Notes: generated from the sequence alone by a model not told the origin. A DNA stretch of 9,631 nt from Chitinophagaceae bacterium (GCA_017989935.1 JAGNOY010000051.1:1-9631); one strand, 5' to 3'. Shown: positions 1 through 6,594, counted from the first letter of the stretch. Translations and numbers: made by a program.

Positions 1-1
1 A

Positions 2-70
2 CCTGCATTTGGTTGGTTTGTCTTGGTCATGGGTATTTATATTATCCTAAAAGAAACGATATTGAAATAG
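2..70 (+). CDS. C-terminal fragment of a membrane protein, probably TauE/SafE-family sulfite exporter (5' end outside window)
   Basis: Frame 2 from the window edge is open for 22 codons to a TAG at 68-70. It begins PAFGWFV and ends LVMGIYIILKETILK: a hydrophobic segment, then a short Lys/Glu tail. This looks like the last transmembrane helix and cytoplasmic end of TauE/SafE-type permeases, which typically finish with an FGYFVLxMGxYILxKE-like stretch. TauE/SafE proteins export sulfite or related sulfur anions through the inner membrane and are common in sulfide-detoxification operons (for example with CstA, CstB and SQR in Staphylococcus), so the context fits. Only 22 residues are visible, so the family call is a guess from tail similarity plus neighbourhood; that this is the end of a membrane protein is firmer. 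A structured repeat begins 22 bp after the stop. Confidence 0.5.
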   Translation, partial: PAFGWFVLVMGIYIILKETILK

Positions 71-92
71 ATAGTTCGAGGTCTTAAACAAA

Positions 93-216
93 TTGGGCGG
101 CACACACGCTATTCGCTGCAAGTCCTCTCCCGAATCGGCTATCATCATTCTAGAAGTGTTGAACAATCGTGAAGCCTTTCGGGATGTGGGCTTTTCGCTT
201 CTATCGTTGCCGCAAT
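93..216 (+). repeat. Structured intergenic repeat, left copy (inverted relative to the copy at 736-820)
   Basis: The first 33 bp (93-125) match the reverse complement of 788-820 at 31 of 33 positions, and the last 29 bp (188-216) match the reverse complement of 736-764 at 27 of 29. The middle differs completely between copies but can fold in both: here TCCCGAATCGGCT (128-140) pairs with AGCCTTTCGGGA (173-184). The ends are also complementary: ATTGGGCGGCA (92-102) can pair with TGCCGCAAT (208-216) apart from a two-base bulge. Conserved ends around a variable but self-complementary centre suggest a REP/BIME-like or small non-autonomous element. From memory, GGGCGGCACACACGCTATTCG-type repeats are scattered in several Bacteroidota genomes; I could not verify this. 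No coding content is supported. Confidence 0.8.
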
Positions 217-257
217 ACAAGCAACAAAAAATGTTTTGAGTATAAATAAATAGTGCG

Positions 258-650
258 ATGAATGAATTAACTTTTAAATTAAAATATATGAAAAATTCAA
301 TGTGGGCTTTGTTATTGGTTGTTGTAGTTGGTATGACGAGTGTATTTAAAAATTCTGTGGCCCAAGCAAGTCAGTCTGAGCTTACACAGGCAATTAGTCA
401 AGGAGCTATGTTAGTTGATGTGCGCACACCAGCAGAGTTTGTTGCAGGTAGTGTAAAAGCAGCTATAAATATTCCACTCGATCAGCTTCAACAACAAATT
501 GCAAAGTTCAAAGGTCAAAAATCTATCATCGTATTTTGTAGATCAGGAAGCAGAAGCAGTCAAGCAAAAGCCATATTAGAGAAAAATGGTATTACCCATA
601 TTTTGAATGGAGGTTCTTGGATGAACCTGCAACAAATTGTGGGCAAATAA
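258..650 (+). CDS. Exported single-domain rhodanese (sulfurtransferase)
   Basis: This 130-residue protein has an N-terminal signal sequence followed by one rhodanese domain. Residues 17-30 are hydrophobic (WALLLVVVVG region), with a plausible signal peptidase site after VAQA (about residue 37), so it probably acts in the periplasm or at the inner membrane. The rhodanese domain (about 38-128) carries the LVDVRTPAEF element (52-61) and the active-site loop CRSGSR with catalytic Cys94, which would carry a persulfide. A second ATG at 288 (Met11) gives a more classical signal peptide, MKNSMWALLL, after an A/T-rich leader, and may be the true start; 258 is the longest option. The gene stands alone between two inverted copies of a structured repeat, so it is not obviously cotranscribed with its neighbours. 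Catalysis and family are clear; the physiological sulfur donor and acceptor are unknown. Confidence 0.88.
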   Translation: MNELTFKLKYMKNSMWALLLVVVVGMTSVFKNSVAQASQSELTQAISQGAMLVDVRTPAEFVAGSVKAAINIPLDQLQQQIAKFKGQKSIIVFCRSGSRSSQAKAILEKNGITHILNGGSWMNLQQIVGK

Positions 651-735
651 AACCAATTCCAACGAAAAATTATCCGAAGACTACTTGTTGGCTGAAGTAG
701 ATTAGAACATGATAAAGTAACGCCACATGAAGGGC

Positions 736-820
736 ATTGCGGCAACGATAGCAGTGAAAAGCCCGGATCACGCGCTTTGGCGTGAACGGACTTGAAACGA
801 ATAGCGTGTGTGCCGCCCAA
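736..820 (-). repeat. Structured intergenic repeat, right copy (inverted relative to 93-216)
   Basis: Read on the minus strand this has the same ends as the left copy: a GGGCGGCACACACGCTATTCG start and a CTATCGTTGCCGCAAT end. It is shorter (85 versus 124 bp) because the variable centre is smaller. That centre is again a hairpin but with unrelated sequence: TCACGC (768-773) pairs with GCGTGA (780-785) around the loop GCTTTG, extended by CCG/CGG (763-765 with 787-789). The retained pairing with changed bases argues that structure is under selection or part of how the element spreads. An open minus-strand frame running through it (560-820) looks like a by-product of the repeat, not a gene. Confidence 0.8.
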
Positions 821-859
821 ATAAACATCGTATTTTTAAACAATTAAATCATAAATCAC

Positions 860-1507
860 ATGGAACAAGAATTGACTTATCAAATGCCAAGAATTGGAGA
901 TCAGGCGCCAGATTTTACTGCAGTAACCACTATCGGAACTTTAACCCTCAATGAATACAACAAAGATCATTGGGTGATTTTGTTTTCTCATCCTGCTGAT
1001 TTTACACCAGTGTGCACCACCGAAATGACAGGATTTGCCTTGGAAAAAGATTTTTTTAAAGCACATCAAACTAAGCTTATTGGATTGAGTATTGATAGCA
1101 TTCATGCACATATTGCTTGGGTAAATGCTGTGTACGAAAAAACGGGTGTATTGTTTGAGTTTCCTATCATCGCCGATATTGATATGAAGATCGCCACACT
1201 CTATGGTATGTTGCAACCAGGTGAAAGTGAAACTGCTGCTGTGAGAGCTGTTTTTATTATCGACCCTTTGGGCAAAGTAAGATTGGTATTGTATTACCCA
1301 TTGAATGTAGGACGAAATATGGAAGAGATAAAGCGTACCTTAATAGCACTTCAAACTTCAGACGAGCACAAGTGTGCCATGCCATTGAATTGGAAGGCAG
1401 GAGAAAAAGTAATAGTGCCCGCACCAAAAACCGTAGAAACTTTGCTTGAAAGAAAGAAAAGCGATTTAGAGATGGTTGATTGGTATTTAGCAAAAAGAAA
1501 TTTGTAA
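860..1507 (+). CDS. Peroxiredoxin, Prx6 / 1-Cys-like family
   Basis: A thiol peroxidase of 215 residues, the usual length for bacterial and archaeal Prx6-type enzymes. The active-site motif HPADFTPVC (44-52) gives the P-x3-T-x2-C signature with peroxidatic Cys52. The conserved arginine lies in VRAVFIIDP (Arg129). The C-terminal half has the Prx6 landmarks NWKAGEKVIVPAPK (177-190) and DWYLAKRNL (207-215). In many archaeal-type relatives the last element reads WYFC/WWFC and supplies further cysteines; here Ala occupies that place. The only other cysteine is Cys172, in HKCAMPLNW, where relatives often lack one, so Cys172 may be resolving or the enzyme may be 1-Cys. There is no signal peptide, so it is cytosolic. 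Between a rhodanese and a persulfide dioxygenase, a role against peroxide or oxidised persulfides is likely (inference). It does not carry the promoter motif shared by three downstream units. Confidence 0.93.
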   Translation: MEQELTYQMPRIGDQAPDFTAVTTIGTLTLNEYNKDHWVILFSHPADFTPVCTTEMTGFALEKDFFKAHQTKLIGLSIDSIHAHIAWVNAVYEKTGVLFEFPIIADIDMKIATLYGMLQPGESETAAVRAVFIIDPLGKVRLVLYYPLNVGRNMEEIKRTLIALQTSDEHKCAMPLNWKAGEKVIVPAPKTVETLLERKKSDLEMVDWYLAKRNL

Positions 1508-1548
1508 AACAGCAAAACCATTTTTTTACCTTTTAATACAGTAAGGCG

Positions 1549-1595
1549 AATGTAACAAATGTAACCTAAACTTTTGTTTAGCATTTTTATCTTCG
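1549..1595 (+). promoter_or_regulatory. Shared-motif promoter of the persulfide dioxygenase gene (site 1)
   Basis: AATGTAACAAATGTAACCTA lies at 1549-1568, then 19 bp, then TATCTTCG at 1588-1595, a one-mismatch version of the Bacteroidota -7 box TAnnTTTG. Motif and spacing recur at 4460-4506 and 6944-6990. The dyad GTAACAAATGTAAC (1552-1565) is centred between 1558 and 1559, 29.5 bp before the -7 box, which fits a class II activator site near -41. No TTTG lies at the expected -33 place; the conserved CCTA end of the motif sits there. A 6-bp inverted repeat, CTAAAC/GTTTAG around TTTT (1566-1581), overlaps the spacer only at this site. Confidence 0.72.
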
Positions 1596-1623
1596 TTATT
1601 CTAAAAATAACAAAACAACAAAA

Positions 1624-3054
1624 ATGAGTCAGTCAAATACAATGCAAGTAGAGCAAATCTACACAGGATGTTTAGCACAAGGTGCTTATTATATTTCAAG
1701 TAATGGCGAAGCAGCCATCATTGATCCCTTACGTGAAACAAAACCTTATATTGATCGAATGATAAAAGATGGGGTGAAAATAAAATATGTGTTTGAAACA
1801 CATTTTCATGCTGATTTTGTGAGTGGTCATATAGATTTAAGTAAGAAAACAGGTGCAGAAATTGTGTATGGTCCAAATGCGACATGCGAATTTGATTGTG
1901 TAAGTGCTGCAGATGGCCAGGAATTTAAAGTAGGCCATGCGACAATTAAAGTATTACACACACCTGGACATACAATGGAAAGTTCATGCTTTTTATTAAA
2001 AGATGAAACGGGGAAGGATATTGCTTTATTTAGTGGAGACACGCTATTTTTAGGTGATGTTGGTCGACCAGATCTTGCACAAAAAGCCGCAAATATGACT
2101 CAAGAAGATTTAGCAGGCTTGTTGTACGATAGCTTGATGAATAAGATCATGCCTTTGTCTGACGATGTGATCGTGTATCCTGCGCACGGAGCGGGCAGTG
2201 CATGTGGCAAAAACATGATGAAAGAAACAGTGGATACTTTAGGCAACCAAAAGAAAATGAACTACGCATTAAATCAACCCAATAAAGAGGCTTTTATAGT
2301 TGCTGTGTTAGATGGCTTAACACCTCCGCCTGCTTATTTCGGCATGAATGTAGCCATGAATAAAAAAGGGTATGAAAGTTTTGAATCTGTATTCGAAAAA
2401 GGAATGGTTGCCTTGTCGCCTGTTGAATTTGAAGTAGCAGCAGAAACAAGCGGTGCGTTAATTTTAGACACCAGAGATCCAAGTGAATTTGCCAAAGGAT
2501 TTGTTCCTCAAAGTATTAATATTAGTATTCAGGGCGATTTTGCGCCTTGGGTTGGTGCCATGATTGGTGATGTGAATCAAAGTATTTTACTAGTTACTGC
2601 AGAAGGCATGGAAGAAGAAGTGATTACACGTTTGACCCGTGTTGGATTTGATCATGTAGTTGGATATCTAAAAGGTGGTTATACTGCATGGAAAGAATCA
2701 GGTAAAGAAACAGATCAAGTAAACAGAATTACTGCAACTCAGTTTGCCATTGAATTTAAACCAAAAGAATTAAAGGTAATTGATGTTCGTAAAGAAACTG
2801 AATATGCTGCTGAACATGTTGATGAAGCCTACAGCAAACCCTTGGCTCAAATAAACGATTGGATACATTCAATCGACAATCAAGAACATTTTTATTTGCA
2901 TTGTCAAAGTGGATACAGAAGCATGATTGCAGCATCTATTTTACTTGCTCGTGGATATCGAAATTTTACGGAAGTGGAAGGTGGTTTTAAAGCCATTGCT
3001 CAAACAGATGTACCGAAAACAAATTTTGTTTGTCAAAGTAAAGTATTAGCCTAA
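1624..3054 (+). CDS. cstB: CstB-like persulfide dioxygenase with two C-terminal rhodanese domains
   Basis: This 476-residue protein joins a metallo-beta-lactamase-fold persulfide dioxygenase (about 8-260) to two rhodanese-like domains (about 265-360 and 370-463). The metal site is visible as THFHADFVSGH (59-69: His60, His62, Asp64), His116 in HTPGH, Asp139 in SGDT and His188 in YPAH; ETHE1/PDO enzymes use mononuclear iron. Cys194, in AGSACGK, matches the active-site-proximal cysteine position I associate with S. aureus CstB. The first rhodanese lacks a catalytic cysteine (loop VTAEGMEEE, about 324-332) and is a pseudo-domain; the second has CQSGYR with Cys427. The same order (PDO, pseudorhodanese, active rhodanese) occurs in CstB, which converts low-molecular-weight persulfides to thiosulfate. 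No signal peptide, so cytosolic. The gene follows a shared-motif promoter and precedes SQR by 97 bp. The symbol rests on architecture, not proven orthology. Confidence 0.93.
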   Translation: MSQSNTMQVEQIYTGCLAQGAYYISSNGEAAIIDPLRETKPYIDRMIKDGVKIKYVFETHFHADFVSGHIDLSKKTGAEIVYGPNATCEFDCVSAADGQEFKVGHATIKVLHTPGHTMESSCFLLKDETGKDIALFSGDTLFLGDVGRPDLAQKAANMTQEDLAGLLYDSLMNKIMPLSDDVIVYPAHGAGSACGKNMMKETVDTLGNQKKMNYALNQPNKEAFIVAVLDGLTPPPAYFGMNVAMNKKGYESFESVFEKGMVALSPVEFEVAAETSGALILDTRDPSEFAKGFVPQSINISIQGDFAPWVGAMIGDVNQSILLVTAEGMEEEVITRLTRVGFDHVVGYLKGGYTAWKESGKETDQVNRITATQFAIEFKPKELKVIDVRKETEYAAEHVDEAYSKPLAQINDWIHSIDNQEHFYLHCQSGYRSMIAASILLARGYRNFTEVEGGFKAIAQTDVPKTNFVCQSKVLA

Positions 3055-3073
3055 CAACATTCTAGTAGACACT

Positions 3074-3122
3074 AAATTCATCTTTAGCAGAAAATTCGTT
3101 TTGATTGGCTAAAGGTGAATTT
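3074..3122. promoter_or_regulatory. Strong stem-loop between the persulfide dioxygenase and SQR genes
   Basis: AAATTCATCTTTAGC (3074-3088) pairs with GCTAAAGGTGAATTT (3108-3122) at 14 of 15 positions, and the exception can form a G-U pair in RNA. The 19-base loop holds a second small hairpin, AAAA-TTCG-TTTT. The downstream strand then reads GAGTTGTTTTAATC, which is T-rich but not a clean U-tract. It could be a weak terminator or attenuator setting the PDO:SQR ratio, or an mRNA-stabilising element. The 97-bp gap has no shared motif, so SQR probably depends on transcription through this hairpin or on an unrecognised promoter. Confidence 0.6.
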
Positions 3123-3151
3123 GAGTTGTTTTAATCAATAAAAATCAAATT

Positions 3152-4414
3152 ATGTCAAAATCAAACATTGTAATCGTGGGTGGTGGAAATGCAGGTCTTT
3201 CTGTTGCATCGCAATTACTTAAGAAAAATCAGCATCTTCATATTACTATTATTGACCCTTCTAGTAAACATTATTATCAGCCAGCCTGGACCTTAGTCGG
3301 AGCTGGTATATTTAATATCAAGGATACTGAAAAGAATCAGTCCGATTATATACCTAAAGGGGCCCATTGGATAAAAGATTCAGTGAGTTCGTTTTTACCA
3401 GAACAAAACAACGTGGTGTTAAGTAATGGCACTCAAGTAAATTATGATGCATTAGTGGTATGTCCGGGTATTCAATTAGATTGGGATAAAATCAAGGGCC
3501 TGAAACAATCTATTGGAAAAAATAATGTGAGCTGCAATTACGACTTTCATGCTGCGCCCTATACATGGGAAATGATAAAAAACTTTAAAGGAGGAACAGC
3601 CATTTTTACAAATCCTACCTCACCAATTAAATGTGGAGGAGCTCCTCATAAAATCATGTATTTAGCGGTGGACTATTGGCGTAAGAAAGGAATACTAGAT
3701 AAATGCCATGTACATTATTTGTCTGGCGCGGCTGCAATATTCGGTGTTAAAGAGTATGCTGAAACTTTAACTCAAGTTGTGAAAGATGGAAATATTAAAA
3801 CACATTTTGGGGTGAACGTTGTAGAAGTTGATAATGCAAATCAAACAGTCACATTTGAAACAAAGGAAGAAAGTAAAAATATCAAGGATACATCGTTTGC
3901 GGGTTGCTATGGTGTAACTGTTTCAGATGATGCCGCTGAAACCAAACGAGTGACCTTAAAGTTTGATTTATGCCATGCTGTGCCTCCACAATCAGCACCT
4001 GATTTTATCAAAAATAGTCCATTAAGCGATACAAATAATTTATATGGTTATGTCGAAATCAATAAGAACACGATGCAACATAGCAGATTCCCGAATGTAT
4101 TTGCCTTAGGTGATTGTACAAACGCTCCTTGCAGCAAAACGGGTGCTGCTATTCGCAAACAAGCTCCGGTAGTGGTTGAAAATTTATTATCTTTCTTAAA
4201 CAAGTCTCCGTTGAATGCAACTTACACTGGATATAGTGCCTGCCCAATTCCTACCAAGTATGGAAAACTCATGTTGGCTGAGTTTGATTATTCCAATACA
4301 CCAACCATGACATTTCCATTTGATCAAACTAAACCAAGATGGTCCATGTGGATGTTGAAAACAAAAATATTACCTTGGTTATATTGGAATAAGATTTTAA
4401 CAGGTAAAGCTTAG
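3152..4414 (+). CDS. sqr: Sulfide:quinone oxidoreductase, type II (SQOR-like)
   Basis: A flavoprotein of 420 residues that oxidises sulfide to sulfane sulfur, passing it to a small-thiol acceptor and electrons to membrane quinone. The N-terminus has the dinucleotide-binding motif IVIVGGGNAGLSVAS (6-20); the second FAD contact is FALGDCTNAP (317-326). Two cysteines sit where mitochondrial SQOR keeps its redox pair: Cys161 in KCGGAPHKIMYL and Cys364 in GYSACPIPTKYG, the latter followed by LMLAEFDY, also SQOR-like. The YYQPAWTLVGAG segment (41-52) and the C-terminal aromatic tail LPWLYWNKIL (408-417) fit type II enzymes, which attach monotopically to the inner membrane through such a tail. It follows the CstB-like gene, the enzyme that would consume its persulfide product. 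Family assignment is firm; type II is inferred from the Cys161/Cys364 contexts and lack of extra domains. Confidence 0.95.
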   Translation: MSKSNIVIVGGGNAGLSVASQLLKKNQHLHITIIDPSSKHYYQPAWTLVGAGIFNIKDTEKNQSDYIPKGAHWIKDSVSSFLPEQNNVVLSNGTQVNYDALVVCPGIQLDWDKIKGLKQSIGKNNVSCNYDFHAAPYTWEMIKNFKGGTAIFTNPTSPIKCGGAPHKIMYLAVDYWRKKGILDKCHVHYLSGAAAIFGVKEYAETLTQVVKDGNIKTHFGVNVVEVDNANQTVTFETKEESKNIKDTSFAGCYGVTVSDDAAETKRVTLKFDLCHAVPPQSAPDFIKNSPLSDTNNLYGYVEINKNTMQHSRFPNVFALGDCTNAPCSKTGAAIRKQAPVVVENLLSFLNKSPLNATYTGYSACPIPTKYGKLMLAEFDYSNTPTMTFPFDQTKPRWSMWMLKTKILPWLYWNKILTGKA

Positions 4415-4459
4415 TTAGTTGTATTATATGAAGGGGTTTTATTATTAAAACAAAGATTC

Positions 4460-4506
4460 AATGTAACAATTGTAACCGATATAAGATTTAAGTCAAACTA
4501 AGTTTG
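4460..4506 (+). promoter_or_regulatory. Shared-motif promoter of the rhodanese-usp-yeeE run (site 2)
   Basis: AATGTAACAATTGTAACCGA (4460-4479), 19 bp, then a perfect -7 box TAAGTTTG (4499-4506). The start codon at 4526 lies 19 bp beyond the -7 box, so the leader would be very short. The core ACAATTGT is a perfect 8-bp palindrome here. The identical spacing to sites at 1549 and 6944 is the main evidence that this is a real activator-dependent promoter. An AT-only stem-loop (GTTTTA/TAAAAC, 4436-4451) just upstream might end SQR transcription but is weak. Confidence 0.75.
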
Positions 4507-4525
4507 TAGGCTAAATGATAAAATA

Positions 4526-4768
4526 ATGAAACAAATTACAATTGATGTAAGAACACAAGAAGAATGGAATGAAGGTCATGCACCTTGTACAACGTTAATG
4601 CCTCTAAGCGAATTAACGTCTCATCTTGATACCTTGAAGCAATTTGATGCTATAAAGCTTGTTTGCAGAAGTGGAAATCGCGTAAATCAAGCTATTGCCA
4701 TTTTGAAAGATTCGGGTTTGCAAATGCCTATGGAAAACCTAGGTGCTTGGGAAAACATAACTTGTTAA
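4526..4768 (+). CDS. Minimal cytosolic rhodanese
   Basis: An 80-residue single-domain rhodanese, at the small end of the family (GlpE/PspE-like domains are usually about 100). It keeps the ITIDVRTQEEW element (4-14) and the active-site loop VCRSGNR with Cys47, but the strand and helix that normally precede the DVR element are reduced to the first few residues. Two other cysteines, Cys21 and the C-terminal residue Cys80, could take part in persulfide transfer or disulfides. There is no signal peptide, so unlike the rhodanese at 258 it should be cytosolic. It is the first gene after a shared-motif promoter and lies 10 bp before the universal stress protein gene, so the four genes to 6592 look like one transcript. 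A sulfane-sulfur carrier between SQR/PDO products and the YeeE-type permeases is a reasonable inference. Confidence 0.85.
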   Translation: MKQITIDVRTQEEWNEGHAPCTTLMPLSELTSHLDTLKQFDAIKLVCRSGNRVNQAIAILKDSGLQMPMENLGAWENITC

Positions 4769-4778
4769 ATTGCCTAGA

Positions 4779-5612
4779 ATGGAAAGCATTAAAATTTTAA
4801 TTCCTACTGACTTTTCTGTGCAAGCAGAATTTGCCTATTTGATGGTGAAAAAGTTAGCAGAAAAAATGAACGTAGAAATTTATTTTGCGCATGTTTTAGC
4901 TGTGCCTGACACTGTATATTTAGATGCCAATGGAAATTTGCAAACTTGTGGCGAAATTGATAAAGGTTATCTTGAAAAACAAAAGGAAATAGCCGAAAGA
5001 AAATTAGAAAATTTGAAAACATTGTATGGCCCCGAAATACAAACTAAATTTTTGTTAGGTAAGGTATCTGATTCTGTTGTTCAGTTTGCAGAGAGCATTC
5101 AGGCAGATTTAATAGTTACTGGCACAAAAGGTAAATGGGGTTTAGGAGAAAAGCTTTCAGCTTCTGAGTCTCAAGTACTCGCGCAAAAATCAAGCGTACC
5201 TGTGTTGTCGCTCATGTGTGACCGTTCTGATTTAATTATTCGAAACGTACTGTTAGTGCACAATTTTAATCAACCCAATGTAGAAAATCTTAGTCTGATT
5301 CATAAAATCATTCTATCATTCGATGCTAAGGTTCATTTATTGCAAATTATTACAGGCGATAAAGTGGTTGAAACACATCAATGCAATTTGAATATGCAAA
5401 GTTGGGCTCAACTCAATAATATATCAAATTATGAGTGTCATATGTTAAGTGATTTAGATATTGAAGCCGGGGTGATTCATTTTAACTTAATGCATGAGAT
5501 GGATTTGGTATGTATTGGCACACATGGTAAAGGTAGTTTCTTACATCAAACAGTCACAGGCAAGTTAATCAATCATTTATTTAAACCTATCATCTCGTTT
5601 CACTTAAACTAA
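4779..5612 (+). CDS. Tandem-domain universal stress protein (UspA family)
   Basis: About 277 residues with two Usp folds in a row. Domain 1 (about 1-148) opens with SIKILIPTDFS and has DLIVTGTKGKWGLGEKL then SSVPVLSL, the usual end of a Usp domain. Domain 2 (about 150-277) begins IRNVLLVHNF and closes with DLVCIGTHGKGSFLHQTVTG then KPIISFHL. Domain 1's nucleotide-binding loop departs from the canonical G-x2-G-x9-G-S/T pattern, so ATP binding is uncertain. I chose ATG at 4779; a TTG at 4770 would add only MPR. It sits 10 bp after the rhodanese and 7 bp before the first permease, clearly in the same operon. Usp proteins have no single biochemical role; here a stress or redox accessory to sulfide exposure is likely. 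Two-domain Usp genes are common in Bacteroidota. Confidence 0.88.
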   Translation: MESIKILIPTDFSVQAEFAYLMVKKLAEKMNVEIYFAHVLAVPDTVYLDANGNLQTCGEIDKGYLEKQKEIAERKLENLKTLYGPEIQTKFLLGKVSDSVVQFAESIQADLIVTGTKGKWGLGEKLSASESQVLAQKSSVPVLSLMCDRSDLIIRNVLLVHNFNQPNVENLSLIHKIILSFDAKVHLLQIITGDKVVETHQCNLNMQSWAQLNNISNYECHMLSDLDIEAGVIHFNLMHEMDLVCIGTHGKGSFLHQTVTGKLINHLFKPIISFHLN

Positions 5613-5619
5613 TCTATTT

Positions 5620-6174
5620 ATGATTGAATTTATTTTGCAGCCATGGTCGTGGTGGTTTTCAGGTATGGTGATTGTAAGCATCATGTTTGCTTTGCTTTTT
5701 TTTGGCAAGTCGTTTGGCTTTTCTTCTAATTTAAGAACCATCTGCTCGGCAGTTGGCTTAGGTAAAAAGGTTAGTTTTTTTGATTTCAATTGGAAAACAC
5801 AAACATGGAATTTAGTGTTTTTATTGGGAGCTATTCTTGGTGGCTTTATTTCAAAGCATTTCTTGACAAATGACGAACCGATACAAATTGCTCAATCTAC
5901 CATACAAGATTTAGCAAAGCTCGGGTTCGCTACACCCAAATCAATGTTGCCTGAAGAATTATTTAGTGTTGAATTTATTTCTCTAAAAAATGTATTAATA
6001 CTTGTATTAGGAGGTGTAATGGTTGGCTTCGGATCGCGTTATGCAGGTGGTTGTACCTCTGGGCATGCTATCAGTGGGTTGTCTGATTTGCAAATACCTT
6101 CACTTGTTGCAGTGGTAGGTTTTTTTATTGGTGGTTTAGCCATGACTCATTTAATATTCCCTTTAATTTTTTAG
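5620..6174 (+). CDS. YeeE/YedE-family sulfur-transport membrane protein, half 1
   Basis: A 184-residue inner-membrane protein with four hydrophobic segments (about 11-28, 62-80, 123-139, 160-181). The family signature lies in the third: GGVMVGFGSRYAGGCTSGH (131-149), with Cys145 in GGCTSGH, a conserved cysteine that in thiosulfate transporter TsuA (YeeE) helps pass the substrate through the pore. A second typical cysteine occurs in LRTICSAVG (Cys42). Full-length YeeE proteins are about twice this size; here the other half seems to be the next gene, whose start lies 4 bp after this stop. Proteobacterial BigR-controlled operons carry a similar permease pair. Likely cargo is thiosulfate or another sulfane-sulfur anion; direction (import or export) cannot be judged. 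The start is 7 bp after the usp stop. Confidence 0.9.
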   Translation: MIEFILQPWSWWFSGMVIVSIMFALLFFGKSFGFSSNLRTICSAVGLGKKVSFFDFNWKTQTWNLVFLLGAILGGFISKHFLTNDEPIQIAQSTIQDLAKLGFATPKSMLPEELFSVEFISLKNVLILVLGGVMVGFGSRYAGGCTSGHAISGLSDLQIPSLVAVVGFFIGGLAMTHLIFPLIF

Positions 6175-6178
6175 ATAT

Positions 6179-6592
6179 ATGAAATTTATTAAGTTTTTAA
6201 TAGTTGGTATTATATTCGGTATTGTAATGTCAAAATCGCAAGCCATCTCGTGGTATCGAATTCAAGAAATGTTTCGTTTTCAGTCTTTTCATATGTATGG
6301 AATTATTGGCACGGCTGTGGTATTAGGCGTTTTGGGGGTACAAGTCATTAAGAAGTATCGAATTCGTGATTTCGAAGGAAATGAAATATTGTTTCATCCG
6401 AAAGAAAAATCAGTGATCAGATATCTGTTTGGTGGAACTATCTTTGGCTTGGGATGGGCATTAAGTGGTGCTTGCCCTGGTCCTATGGTGGTGAATATTG
6501 GATATGGATTTTTAATGATGGCTGTTGTATTTCTGTCTTCAATTTTAGGGACATTTATTTATGGCTATATTAAAGATAAACTACCACATTAA
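6179..6592 (+). CDS. YeeE/YedE-family (DUF6691-like) membrane protein, half 2
   Basis: A 137-residue membrane protein with hydrophobic segments at about 3-17, 39-57, 82-105 and 110-130. Its signature GLGWALSGACPGPMVVNIGYG (90-110) contains Cys99 in GACPGP, the partner of GGCTSGH in the preceding protein; full-length YeeE proteins have two such cysteine-bearing re-entrant elements. The two genes therefore look like a split transporter assembled from unequal halves, each giving one cysteine to the path. A polar loop with basic residues (KKYRIRDFEGNEILFHPKEK, 58-77) separates the halves. It is the last gene of the run that starts at 4526. Family is confident; the cargo is inferred from context. 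Confidence 0.88.
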   Translation: MKFIKFLIVGIIFGIVMSKSQAISWYRIQEMFRFQSFHMYGIIGTAVVLGVLGVQVIKKYRIRDFEGNEILFHPKEKSVIRYLFGGTIFGLGWALSGACPGPMVVNIGYGFLMMAVVFLSSILGTFIYGYIKDKLPH

Positions 6593-6594
6593 TC

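Noticed and set aside
560..820. Minus-strand open frame of 86 codons beginning MGGTHAIRF
   Set aside because: It runs through the right repeat copy and the 3' end of the rhodanese gene; its composition is explained by the repeat, and no domain is recognisable.
941..1584. Several minus-strand open frames opposite the peroxiredoxin gene
   Set aside because: They are antisense to a clear conserved protein and show no protein-like pattern of their own.
1573..1595. TTTG at 1573-1576 as the -33 element of the site-1 promoter
   Set aside because: Only 11 bp separate it from the -7 box, whereas about 19-21 bp is normal in Bacteroidota; the motif-dependent geometry explains the site better.
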